64,000 bases of DNA from Arthonia radiata (taxonomy: Eukaryota; Ascomycota; Arthoniomycetes; Arthoniales; Arthoniaceae): positions 1,360,865 to 1,424,864 of the forward strand of contig PSQN01000003.1 in NCBI GenBank assembly GCA_002989075.1. Reading direction: 5' to 3'. Position 1 is the stretch's first letter. The number at the start of each line of letters is the position of its first letter. Made by a program: the position numbers and the translations under genes. Below are positions 22,268-31,624 of the stretch, piece after piece. A model generated the notes under the pieces. The model did not search any database. It was not told the DNA's origin and saw only the letters and a list, made by a program, of their open reading frames with translations.

Positions 22268-22608
22268 ATGCCACCCAAATCCCGCAAATCCAAAGTCGAA
22301 CCAGCCCCAGGTCCAACATCGGCGGATTTCCACAATACCATGGCCAGGCAGCGCGGCAAACGCGTCTCGCCGTTCAGACGAGGATGCGACAGGTTCCTAG
22401 CTGAAGTGCCGAAAACGAAGCAGTGGAAAGTAGCGTATGATCTCAGTGTCGACGCCGTTCAAAACGGTTAGATGAGGTAGTCAGAGGGGTATTGGAGGAT
22501 GCGATGGAGGGAGCTAAAGTGACTGTGGCACTGGCGGCTATTTTTGATGTGGTGGGATCTCCCACGGGCATTTCTTTCCTGCGCTCTACTCCGACAGGGC
22601 CCACTTGA
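22268..22608 (+). CDS. Small basic protein of a local tandem family, copy 1 (97 aa)
   Basis: Exon 1 is 22268-22429 and exon 2 is 22477-22608, with a 47 bp intron (donor GTAGCG, acceptor GAG). This split was chosen because copy 3 has a matching 44 bp intron after the equivalent KQxK and exon 2 then reads in the same frame in both. Unspliced, the ORF stops at 22471 (67 aa). The protein starts MPPKSRKSK, has a Pro-rich linker, then SADFHNTMARQRGKRVSP, and is basic in exon 1. There is no signal peptide. The family is unknown to me; a nuclear or nucleic-acid role is only a guess from charge. The intron is short and its donor weak, so the C-terminal half is less certain than exon 1. Confidence 0.5.
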
Positions 22609-22931
22609 GGGCTCCTCGCAGGCCTACCTTGATCTCCGCTCCTGAAGCTGCAGGAGCGGTCCGAGGAGGTAGGACATGTCAGGCGTGTAAGGTAGTCGTA
22701 CAGCTGGAATTACCGTCACTTGGAAGGCGTAGCATTGCGTTGTGGTACTCTGAGCGTGCCTATGCGTTGGCCACGCGGTTCCTGCGCTGTGTATGCCCGA
22801 CACCGTCAACTAAAAGGAGATGCGCAAACGAGACTGGGCGAACACAGGTACAAACGACATTGCCGTATCCATTTCCTCTGTTGTCTTAGCCCGTAATGGT
22901 ACGTTGGGATGCACCTCGTCCAACTGGCCAC
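22609..22931. other. Spacer between small gene copies 1 and 2
   Basis: No clear gene. It links the 3' end of copy 1 to the start of the next upstream module. Confidence 0.4.
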
Positions 22932-23368
22932 GCAATTACGTGACATTGCATATTCGACTCAATACCAAGTACAGTCACCTTCCAAGAGACAAAGAAAATG
23001 AGCCCGCAAGTGAAGAAAAGGTATCACAATCTTACGCCGTCGAACAGCCCTCTTTCCGGGCGTGCCACACTTGTCGCCCCATCCTGTAAGCACGACACCA
23101 GAAACGGCCCACAAGATCAGCGCGTAAACACGGGGCGTATAGTCGCGGCGCAATGTGTTGCGGATACTTCTGGGATGTCTTGACATCATGGCGTGTAGAG
23201 AGCCAGATAGCTTTCTTTACTGCTAGGCATTTATAGCCTTACTTCTTGCTTTGTGGATTGTGGTCAGAACTTAGCAAAATACCTTGGCAAGATACCTTAC
23301 CCAAAACCCAACTATCTGAATATCCATCGCACAAACCTACAAACACAACACCAGGATCAGCACCAGCC
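22932..23368 (+). promoter_or_regulatory. Conserved upstream module of small gene copy 2
   Basis: Begins CAATTACGTGAC, then TCTTACGCCGT near 23030, TCGCCCCATCCTGTAAGCACG near 23073, GCGTAAACAC, GGCGCAATGTGTTGCG and ATTTATAG at 23229-23236, 140 nt before the ATG. Order and spacing match those before copies 1 and 3. Confidence 0.65.
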
Positions 23369-23530
23369 ATGCCAGCCAAACCCCCCAAATCCAAAGCGAT
23401 GCCAGATCCCGACCCCGACCTAGTATGGTCTGATTTCCACGACGAGATGGCCAAACAGCGGAACGGTCAAAAGGCCTCGCCGCGCAAGCAGCGGGTCGAC
23501 AAGTTTGTTTCAAGTAATCCCCGTCCTTGA
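23369..23530 (+). CDS. Small basic protein of the local tandem family, copy 2 (53 aa)
   Basis: Starts MPAKPPKSKAMPDPDPD and contains WSDFHDEMAKQR, matching FHNTMARQR of copy 1 and FHAEMAKVR of copy 3. The frame ends after about the length of exon 1 in the others. I found no equivalent of exon 2 after it, so this copy may be truncated or may use a diverged 3' exon. Its leader (ACCAGCC before the ATG) is nearly identical to that of copy 3, so the two are probably the closest pair. Confidence 0.45.
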   Translation: MPAKPPKSKAMPDPDPDLVWSDFHDEMAKQRNGQKASPRKQRVDKFVSSNPRP

Positions 23531-24039
23531 AGGCGTTTGGAACGATAAAAGCCCTACATCGTAGAGAGAGACGGCCTCACCGGCTCACCACAGAGCCAGA
23601 GTCTCCGTCGACAAATGGAGGCAATCGTGGTCGTCCGCTGCCGAAACAAGATGCCTCTTTCTTTCTACGTGCGAAAGACGCAAGATCGTGCCTCTTCTTG
23701 CTTATTGTGTTTTAAACGTCTATATGCTAAGTTCGGGTGCTGGAAGCGCGATCTGCTCGTCACGCAAGTCTAAAGCACTCATGGGATGCTACCGCCGAAC
23801 AACGTACCTTCCTGTGATGAACGAGCCCTGGGACATGGAGCAGTCTTCGTCGTGCTTGTCTATGGTACTATAACTTGTGTGCATGCTGAAACTGCACGCT
23901 TGTATGACTCCAGCTGAGTAACGAGAGGGTAACATACGTTCCTTTCGGCGGCTTGTCCGGTCTACTGTATCCAGATTTTGTGCGCGATCCGAGGTCTCGC
24001 ACAAGTGAGACAAACACTTCGAAGCGAGACAAGCTCGCA
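23531..24039. other. Spacer between small gene copies 2 and 3
   Basis: No supported gene. The ORFs seen are short and overlapping. Confidence 0.4.
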
Positions 24040-24360
24040 CTCTCTCACATCCTCGCCTCCGAGCCTGCGAGCGGCACTCCTGCTCTATCGCCCCATCCTG
24101 TAAGCACGCCTACCAGAAACGGTCGCCTGTAGGATCAACGCGTAAAGACGAGGCGTATAGCTACGGCGCAATGTGTTGCGTATACCATTAGAACGTCCTG
24201 ACATCATACGTGTTCGCTGCTGCTCATTTATAGTCTGGCTTCCAGCTTTGTCGACTGCAGTCAGAACCTCCCAGGTATTTCCCCCCAAGCAAAACAGTCA
24301 GACCTCTCCATCAAGTCTTCTACTAACCCCAACAAACAACCGCCATCATCAGCACCAGCC
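24040..24360 (+). promoter_or_regulatory. Conserved upstream module of small gene copy 3
   Basis: Contains TATCGCCCCATCCTGTAAGCACG near 24086, GCGTAAAGAC near 24140, TACGGCGCAATGTGTTGCG near 24162 and ATTTATAG at 24226-24233, 135 nt before the ATG. The left part of the module (the CACGTGAC-type start) is not recognisable here. Confidence 0.6.
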
Positions 24361-24733
24361 ATGCCAGCCAAATCCGGCAAATCCTCCACGACGCCAGCGC
24401 CCGACCCAAGTGCGGACCCAATCCAGCCAAGTTCCACGCGGAGATGGCCAAGGTGCGCGGCAGAGAGGTCTCGGCGCGCCAGCAGCGATGGGACGAAAGG
24501 CTCGCTTGGCTGCCGTTCAAGAAGCAGAACAAGGTAATGACTTACGCTCCTCAATATGAGACACAGATCCCCGAGAGAAAGTGAGGAAGGCGGTCTTGGA
24601 TATGCAGGTGATGGACTTGAAAGATCGTGGCGCTGGTACTTCTCCTTGGTCATTCGGGAGAAGCGCGTGGTTGGTGCGCTCGGTCACTGGAGATCCTGTG
24701 AACAGGGGGGATGATGTGCGAAGAGTGGACTAG
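24361..24733 (+). pseudogene. Small basic protein family, copy 3, probably frame-broken
   Basis: The ATG opens MPAKSGKSSTTPAPDPSADP. The family core FHAEMAKVRG and a following Trp-rich part lie in the next frame, so exon 1 (24361-24533, 173 nt) is one nucleotide out of step near residue 23. After a 44 bp intron-like gap (24534-24577, donor GTAATG) exon 2 runs to a stop at 24733 and includes KVRKAVLDMQVMDLKDRGAG. Its later part, WLVRSVTGDP, resembles FLRSTPTGP of copy 1. It may be a decaying copy, or the gene may be read differently in vivo; reading errors in the assembly cannot be excluded. Confidence 0.4.
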
Positions 24734-25521
24734 CGCTCAAAACCTTGCTGCCTGAGTCTCTGTTGAAAATGTATGAAGATCCTGCGCGGTCGTCTTGCTG
24801 CCAAATAGCATGTTTAGAGACTTGAACAAAAGACAGATGATGCACAGTCTGGCATGCTTGCCATTGAGATCTTCCACACGCTTGCATCCTCGTTCCGCGT
24901 GCCTTGCGTGAGCCGCGTGCCACGGGTCTTTCAAGGCGGAATAGAAAGTCATACAGCCCGGAAACGTACGCAACATAGATCGGGGAAGACTACTGACAGG
25001 GGACACGTACGGAGTATTGGGAGCTGGCATCAGCAGCCAACTTGTCAGTAGAGCTGGTTTATCTACCATCATCACAAGGATCCTACGCCTTCGGCGATAC
25101 TGCAAGACTACAAGAGGAGCCGCTGAGGATGTCAAGGAAGTTCGGATGAGGTATAGAGAAGGTCGACGGAGATGAGAAGATGCAGGACGCATGTCGCGCG
25201 AGCGCGTCGTGATGCTGTCCGAGGGATTCTTCTACGCTGTGAATCTCAAAGGGAAGAAAACTGGCAACGCGGTCTTGCCTGTAGCTGGAACTGTAGGCGT
25301 AAGCCGTTGAGGCTCGGTTGCGTGGCGCCAGCGCAGAACCTATACGAGGGCGTCTTACACGAAGTGTGAGGCGCAGTCTGCCGCATCTGCGTAGCTATAT
25401 CAATACTTCAGACCGAACGCGTAGAACAATGGGCACTGTATCATCAGCTGCGCTTCGTATTCGTGAGTCGTGGTCCCGAAAACTTTGCTCTCGTTGCTAC
25501 TTCAATGCAATTAGTCCTCGT
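24734..25521. other. Intergenic
   Basis: No supported gene. A 151-codon minus-strand ORF overlaps this stretch but has no recognisable motif and includes the 3' end of copy 3 on the other strand. Confidence 0.4.
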
Positions 25522-25965
25522 TCACTGCGTCTCACACAGGTCCACCAGTTCTTGCATCGCACCTTCACAAGCCTCTCGCTCTTCGCTGCTAAGTTTTGAC
25601 TGGCCAGAAACTCCACCATCAACGACATCTCTTTCGCGATCCAGAACCAATTTCATCGACGGTATCACCGTGACAACGTCAGATAGGATGCACTTCCACT
25701 TTCCAAGCCTCCCGCGCTGGTGGCCACGACGGAAAAACCGGCGGTCGCGGTCCGGGTACTCACCGGTCAAGGCAAACCGGAAACTTACGAAGCGCAGGCC
25801 GCACCAGAGAGCGGCGGTTAATGCGGGCCTGAGCAGTGGGTTTTCGTGATGGTATGCGAGGTCATTGTGAAGGTCTATGCAGGCGATGATTGGCAACTGG
25901 GTGTTGATGGGCGTTGCGTCGACTGTCGTTACGGAACGGCGTATAGCTGGAAATGCGCATTTCAA
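25522..25965 (-). CDS. Possible hypothetical protein (147 aa)
   Basis: A single ORF starting at ATG, MKCAFPAIRRSVTTVDATP, with an Arg-rich middle (DRDRRFFRRGHQRGRLGKWK) and an acidic C-terminal helix-like stretch (KLSSEEREACEGAMQEL). The third codon positions favour C and G, as in the neighbouring genes, which is the only argument that it is coding. A mildly hydrophobic stretch LTAALWCGLRFVSFRFALTG could be a membrane segment. I do not recognise a family, and it may instead be part of an intron-bearing gene or noncoding. Confidence 0.3.
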   Translation of the reverse strand: MKCAFPAIRRSVTTVDATPINTQLPIIACIDLHNDLAYHHENPLLRPALTAALWCGLRFVSFRFALTGEYPDRDRRFFRRGHQRGRLGKWKCILSDVVTVIPSMKLVLDRERDVVDGGVSGQSKLSSEEREACEGAMQELVDLCETQ

Positions 25966-26243
25966 GGGCCGTGTTCATTCGTGAACCGTACCAGAATTCC
26001 CTGTTGTTTCATGTCTGCCATTGATCGTATTATCATGCTTACTGCCGAGTGAGTAGCGGCTACGGCTGCTCTGTATGTTTTCCACAGGGAAGCTGTACGC
26101 TCAAAAAGATCGCCGACGTATGCAAGTTTCGAGTGCGTACAAACGTGACCCTCTGCCGACGTGGCGGGATTTGGAGCTTTGCTTTCAAGCTTTTGTGTCG
26201 TGTCTCATGCCGGAGGTAATACAGCTTCCATGCTGATGCTGGC
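25966..26243. other. Intergenic
   Basis: Gap between the possible hypothetical gene and the 3' end of the tyrosyl-tRNA synthetase gene. Nothing recognised. Confidence 0.4.
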
Positions 26244-27499
26244 TCATGCCTTGCCTTCTCTTATCGGCAACGCGTCGCCATTCACCGTCTTCTCGCCATT
26301 GGCCTGCTCGTTTTCCTTCTTACCCTCTCCTTTCTTCTTTCCACCTTTGTCCTTCTTCTTGTCTTTCGCCGGCTTCTCCTTCCCTGCCTCAGGATACGCC
26401 TTGCGCGTCATCTGTTGCGCCTCCGGACTCTGATTGTATGCCATTTGGATTGGCGCTAGCAGCTCGTTCAGCGCTTTTGAAACCGCCATCTTCAGCAGTT
26501 GCGGCGTCAGTATATCGTTCTCGTAGTCTCGGCGCATCTCCTCCACGCTGCCGTAGATTAGCGGCTCCTTCTCCTCCCGTATCCGCTCCACGCTCAGCCT
26601 TGGCTTTCCCTCTCGCAGCTCGCTAGCAGGCAATAAAACGTACTCCGCGAACGCCAGTAGGCCATTATTCTCCACCTTCTTTGGCTCGGCGAATGCTTTC
26701 TTAATCTTCTTCGTCACCACGTCTGGCGGATCCAGTACATCAATCTTGCTCTCCGGCTCTGAACTGCTCATCTTACCTCCCGTCAAGCCAGGCACCATGG
26801 GATTCATCATGTGTGCCCGCTCCTTGTATTTCAGCTTCGGCAGGCTCTCCTTCGCAAAAGTGAAGATCTTCCGCTGGTCAAGCCCACCGAATTGTGCATC
26901 CACGCCTAAGTACTCTTCGTCTAAAGCCTGCATGATCGGGTAGATGGACCCGCTCAGCGGACTGGAATCCATCTGTTTCACCACTTCCGACCCAGCTTTT
27001 TTCGCGTCGTGCTCGGACGTCATTGTCGTCAGCCGCAATAGATCCAGACAGTAGTCGGGTGTGAGTTGGTAGTCTCGACCTTTTATGAATTCAAGTTTGT
27101 CCAGTGAAACGCCAATCGCTTTCATCATGCCCTCGATCACGAAGCGGTAGTATTTGGTGCGTTGCTCGAGCAGCTCTTCAGAGGTCTTGTCAGCGTCGAG
27201 GAAGCCATGGAGGTCTGCGAGAAGAATTTTGACGTTGCAACCGGCGCGGAGGAATTGTCTAGGATACTGTGTCAATAGAGACAAATCGAAGTCTTAAGAC
27301 ATAGCAAAGATGGCACATACGCAATTTTTAGCATAGGGACGAAGTAGGCGCAATGTGGTCGGCCTGTGATTGCTGTCCCCCAGTAGATCTTCAGCGGACG
27401 CTGTTGGTTTATTACAATATCCTTGATTGTGTCTCGACCAAAGATCTCTTGGAGATTTGAGGTGATCAGCTCGAACCTCTGCTCCGGTGTGAGGTCCAT
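26244..27499 (-). CDS. TYS1: Tyrosyl-tRNA synthetase, cytosolic type
   Basis: Two exons (27499-27321 and 27258-26244) give 397 aa. The intron of 62 bp has donor GTATGT and acceptor CTAG. The enzyme is class I and charges tRNA-Tyr. Visible are the HIGH-like motif GRPHCAY (46-52), the tyrosine pocket region [20 protein letters not shown], and the KMSKS-type loop GGKMSSS (KMSSS at 222-226). A Lys-rich C-terminal tail (about 345-385, [17 protein letters not shown]) is usual for fungal cytosolic enzymes and may bind tRNA. The start at [12 protein letters not shown] agrees with family N-termini; the longer upstream frame is 5' leader. Confidence 0.95.
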
Positions 27500-27812
27500 G
27501 GTTGTGGTAATGAAGGGCGGAGAGGGCGCCGATGGCCCGAAGTGAAAGTACAAACGCCTGTGAGCGAGGAATTACACTCACTGAGCAATCTTGAGACGCT
27601 TTCAGATGCTTTCGCGTTGACAGATATGTCGTAATTCTATTATGCGTGAACTGCAAGTCAGGATGAGTCCTAGAAATCTGAGGTGGGCATTGGAATTAAG
27701 GCCTGAAAAGCAAGGCACGCATGTTAGAAGAGAAGATGTCCTGCAAGAGCGCGTAGCATTGGTGCTCAAAGAGAATCATATTTACAAAAACGCATCGAAC
27801 CTGAGCGCATAA
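27500..27812. other. Intergenic
   Basis: TYS1 promoter and leader on the minus strand, then the 3' flank of the GH76 gene. Nothing else seen. Confidence 0.5.
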
Positions 27813-29099
27813 TCAGCTCGCTACCAGCAGCCCCACAAGAGCCTCTAATGCTGAAGACTGCGTCGCCGTGTTCTGATCTCCCTGGCCCGTCTTCCAGTTC
27901 CCACGCAGCCTTGGTGCAGAGCCTCCACCCGACTTCCAAGCCGCGTTTCCGCTGGCCACAAGCACTTGCTTGATCTCATCACTCGGCGCGGCTTTGTACA
28001 GCTTAGCCAGGTTACGGGTGTAGGCAGCCTTGAACTGATCGCTAGTTGGATCGCACCCACTGTTATCGCAGGCCGGCTCGCTGATGACATGTGTGGTTTT
28101 GTCTGCGAAGTGACCGATTGAAGCGCTGGCGAGTTCCGAAGCCCTTTGCAGATAGGAGCTGTCTCCTGTTGCTTTGCTGAGATCGACAAGGCCGCCGATG
28201 ATCACGCCTTGGTTGTAGCTCCATATTGTCTCGTTGCCAGCGTTCTTGCAATCGTAGTCGAGCTTGTCGTTGATCAGATTATCACTGTTAATGAGACCTA
28301 TGCCGTCGAACCTGAAAAGAATGGTCAGCACGGTCAGATATGGAGGGCAGCTGCGCCGCCAATTGGGCGGCCAGCGGAAGTAGTTCACAGACGGAGCGGG
28401 CAGGCTGTTCGGGGAATCGTCCAGTCTGGTTTTAGCTTACCATTTCCAAGCTCCCTGTGCCCAGTTGATCCAGTCCTGCTTGTTGGCGGTATCCCTAACA
28501 GCGAGGCCAGCCGCAGTAGCAATGAACAACTCATTCGAAATAGCAACATTTGCTTGGCGATCCTTGTTCCAGTATATACCGCCGTTATCGCAGTTAGTAG
28601 GCCCGCCTTTTGTCATGTCGAGGAAAATGTGAGCGGCAGCCTTGATGTAGTCGTCATTTTTCGTCAAGTCGTATGCTTGCAGCCAGGCAAGCGCCCACCA
28701 GCCTTCGTCATCATAAAAGTGATTGAGAAATCCGTTGTCTTCAACGCGCTTCCGGAGCATCTCAGCAATAGGCAAACTCCGTACCTTTAGGCCAGGCATG
28801 CGCTTTTGAATGGTCGCGACATCGGGGTTCTGCTGCCGCGCCTTCGTGTACGTAGTGGAAAGCCTCTGCTTGACATCGTCTACCACATTGCCGTCTGCAA
28901 GAGCAAGATCGGTAATCGCAGTGAGGCAATTGGCATTATTCCACCACCCAGTCTGGTCATAGAGGCCAATGTCTGAGTTGTAATGTGCATTGAGCTCTTT
29001 GGCTGCCTGTTCCGCGTGTGTAAAGTCTTGCCAAGACGCAATCGCGTATGTGAAGGAGGAATATGAGAGCAGCGCCAATGGAATGTATGAGGAATACAT
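27813..29099 (-). CDS. GH76 alpha-1,6-mannanase-like secreted protein
   Basis: Two exons (29099-28441 and 28311-27813) give 385 aa; the 129 bp intron has donor GTAAGC and acceptor TTTCAG. There is an N-terminal signal peptide (MYSSYIPLALLSYSSFTYAI). The (alpha/alpha)6 barrel of GH76 is recognised by TGWWNNANCLTAI and the catalytic Asp pair in FYDDEGWWALAWLQAYD (D130, D131), then GGIYWN, SNELF and, in exon 2, WSYNQGVIIGGLVDL. Fungal members either cut alpha-1,6-mannan or, as in Dfg5/Dcw1, transfer GPI-anchored proteins to the wall. This one lacks an obvious long hydrophobic GPI-attachment tail, so it may be freely secreted. Confidence 0.88.
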
Positions 29100-30050
29100 G
29101 ACTGAACAAATAAGATGGGTGCCAGAACAAAAATGTCTCGAAATGAGATAAATGAAAGTAGAAGAATGAATGAATAGAACCGGAGCTATATGAGGTGCCT
29201 TACAGCATTGTTGAAGCAAGCAGCCTTGCAGCAAGCGGAATTCATGCTTGGTCTTGGGCGCAGCGTCCGCATATTATTGTCACCACAGGGCGCGGGAAGG
29301 ACCAAATTGGTCATGTTGGTCCGAGGGTCGCAACAAAAAGGTGCCGTTGATCTCGTGTTTCAGATGCTTTAGGTAGCGCGGCTGCGTACAGAGTACCGTT
29401 TTAGATCATCATGTTGCGGCTCAGCGCCCGCAGTCGCCTGTCAGCAGCGAATAGGAAAAGCGGAACGCTCTTGCGATGCGAACCCTATGATTCTTGTAGA
29501 CGAGCATTGAGGAGGATGCCGCCCGAGGGTTAGTAATAATGTTCATGACGGGCCAACATTCTTCGAAACGCCCTGCAATTTTCGTCTCAAACAGCTGCAT
29601 GGGCTGCGACTGTTGTTCTCCTAATCGTCAAATTGTCGACCACCCAGGTGCGTTGCGACGCTCTCAACCAACTGCACATTCGAGGGCACCATGAATGTGA
29701 TGAAGGCGATTGCGGCCGGTCATTCGTAAGAGAGGCAACTCGCGAGGTGAGGTGCGACTTTGCGGTGGTCTGGCCGCTTGGCATCAAGCGTTCAGGACCG
29801 TCTCTGGGGCGCCGTCGCCCATCACCAGCCAAACATCTTGTTCCTATGTTAAAGTGCCCAATATAATAAGCGAGAAATGCATAATTTAGCGTGGCAGTGT
29901 CGACCTTATACGTGTATTGAAAATCCGGATTAGGTAAACGGTGCTGGGCCCCGACGCCGATGCTATCTACAATGGTATTAAGCGATGACATGAAGTCTGG
30001 GTTCAACCACTCAGGCTCGCTGAAAAACGCCTCCACGAGATCTACGGACA
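29100..30050. other. Intergenic between GH76 and ERG6
   Basis: GH76 promoter on the right-to-left strand and the 3' flank of ERG6. A 154-codon minus-strand ORF begins inside the ERG6 stop (TAATG) and covers 30051-29587; it has no recognised motif and is most likely 3' UTR. Confidence 0.4.
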
Positions 30051-31205
30051 TTATAGAGCTGGCTTCCGCGCCACCATGAGATACATTGGCGTGAACAGCT
30101 TCTGCTCCCCGCCAGCGACAAGATTGTCAGCCGCCAGCGCGAGGCTGTCCGCAGCTTTTTGAGTCCCTCGAGGAATCATGCCGATACGCTCGAACGCCCC
30201 CACGACCTTGTGGACGGTGCTGCGGCCAATCTTTGTCATTCGGAGGATCGTGGGGAAGTCGTAAATGCTGTCCATCATGCTGAAGTTGCCCGCCAGGGGC
30301 CAGTACCACGGTCGACGATCTGGTCGGTCTGCGAGATCTTCGTGTTGGAGCATCTCGAACCCGGCCGCTTTCATCGCCTCGAGCGCAACTTCAACTCGCT
30401 CCATGTTTGAGATGCCGTCACCTTGCTCAATGCCGAGTCTTATGGCGCGGTGTTGTGGGTTGTCATTGTCGTAGTTCTCTTTCATCAGCCACTCGTACAC
30501 GCCGAAGACACCACCAGGCTTGAGAACGCGGAAGATCTGGCTGTAGATGCCTTCGAGACTAGGAGCGTGGACAGTCGCCTCGATGGCATACACGGCGTCA
30601 AAGCTGTTCTCTGGGAACTCCATTTGCATGAAGTCGCCTTTGATGTAGCTGAGCTGGTCTGATAGGCCCTCTTTGGCAGCATATTGCGTTGCCCGGTCCA
30701 CTTGATAGTCATTGTTGTTCAATCCGACGATCTTCGCTCCTGTGAACTTTGCAATCTCTCTTGCAGGGCCACCAACACCACATCCAACATCGAGCACTCT
30801 CATGTCCTCCTTAATGCCAATCTGGTGCGCCAGGTAGTGCTCGTGTCGAGCAATGGCTTGCATGAAAGGCTCGCCGTATGCGAAGCGGCAAAAGTGGAAT
30901 GACTGACACCAGCCCTGCTCATACAAGTCGGTTGCCAGGTTGTAGTATTGACGTGTCAAAGACGCGTACTCTTTCCTTCGAGCCTCTCGAACCTCAGGTG
31001 TCTCGTCGTCGGCTTTCTTCTCGTCCCAATGCTTCCAGTAGTCGTCTGCAGCCGCGCGGTAGGCGTCGCTGGACTTGCCAAACATAGACCATGTACCCCC
31101 ACGAGCTTGTGCGGATTTGCCATGGTAGGCTTTGTTGAAGTCGGCGTCGCGCTGGCGGTCTTCAGGCTCAAGAGCGTGAGGTGCCTGGAAGGGACGGTCA
31201 GCCAT
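30051..31205 (-). CDS. ERG6: Sterol 24-C-methyltransferase
   Basis: 384 aa from the ATG of MADRPFQAPH. The enzyme methylates C-24 of zymosterol-type sterols with S-adenosylmethionine in ergosterol synthesis, at the ER or lipid droplets. Visible are the SAM-binding motif LDVGCGVGGPAREIAKFTGA, GLNNNDYQ, and the sterol-methyltransferase blocks YEQGWCQSFHF, EATVHAPSLEGIYSQIFRVL and GVYEWLM. The frame is open upstream, but the earlier start there is GTG. A very small first exon is possible: ATG followed by GTGAGT near 31269, spliced after CCAG to read MRKPMADRP. It would add only four residues. It stands head-to-head with SLT11. Confidence 0.94.
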   Translation of the reverse strand: MADRPFQAPHALEPEDRQRDADFNKAYHGKSAQARGGTWSMFGKSSDAYRAAADDYWKHWDEKKADDETPEVREARRKEYASLTRQYYNLATDLYEQGWCQSFHFCRFAYGEPFMQAIARHEHYLAHQIGIKEDMRVLDVGCGVGGPAREIAKFTGAKIVGLNNNDYQVDRATQYAAKEGLSDQLSYIKGDFMQMEFPENSFDAVYAIEATVHAPSLEGIYSQIFRVLKPGGVFGVYEWLMKENYDNDNPQHRAIRLGIEQGDGISNMERVEVALEAMKAAGFEMLQHEDLADRPDRRPWYWPLAGNFSMMDSIYDFPTILRMTKIGRSTVHKVVGAFERIGMIPRGTQKAADSLALAADNLVAGGEQKLFTPMYLMVARKPAL

Positions 31206-31624
31206 TGGCTTTCTCTGGAAGGCTTTCTTGATTGCGCTGTGAGTTTGAACGAAAGCAGTCACTCACCATGGTGTCGTCCCGGACTGTACTTTGCCGACTT
31301 TGCTTCCGACGAAGGTCTCGCTCACAGCTGAATGAGGAGCAGTGGACTCGACAATGTTATAATTGCAAAAGGTTCTATTGGCCCCAGACTGGCAGTGCCA
31401 GGTTTTGATGACCACAGCCCCAGAAATGCAAGACCTCGGATCCGACCGGCAAGGTTGCGAATTCACGTTCCTGGGCGCCTGCGTCATTTCAATTCACCTT
31501 CTCTTCACCTCCGTGAACACGTTGTTTGACAAATCCTACAATTATCGCAGCAACGGTCTATACTCTATAAGACTAGCAGCGTGTGCCAGGACACTCAAAG
31601 GAGAGCATTCCGCTCACACCGGGC
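31206..31624. promoter_or_regulatory. Divergent promoter of ERG6 and SLT11
   Basis: About 420 bp between two outward-facing genes, so both promoters must lie here or just inside the leaders. It may also hold a tiny first exon of ERG6 near 31270. No specific operator was identified. Confidence 0.5.

Noticed and set aside
24737-25192. 151-codon minus-strand ORF
   Set aside because: Leu/Arg-rich with no family features and no clear context.
26244-29099. Idea that TYS1, GH76 and ERG6 form a functional cluster
   Set aside because: They lie on one strand but have separate promoters and unrelated roles; fungal genes are rarely operonic.
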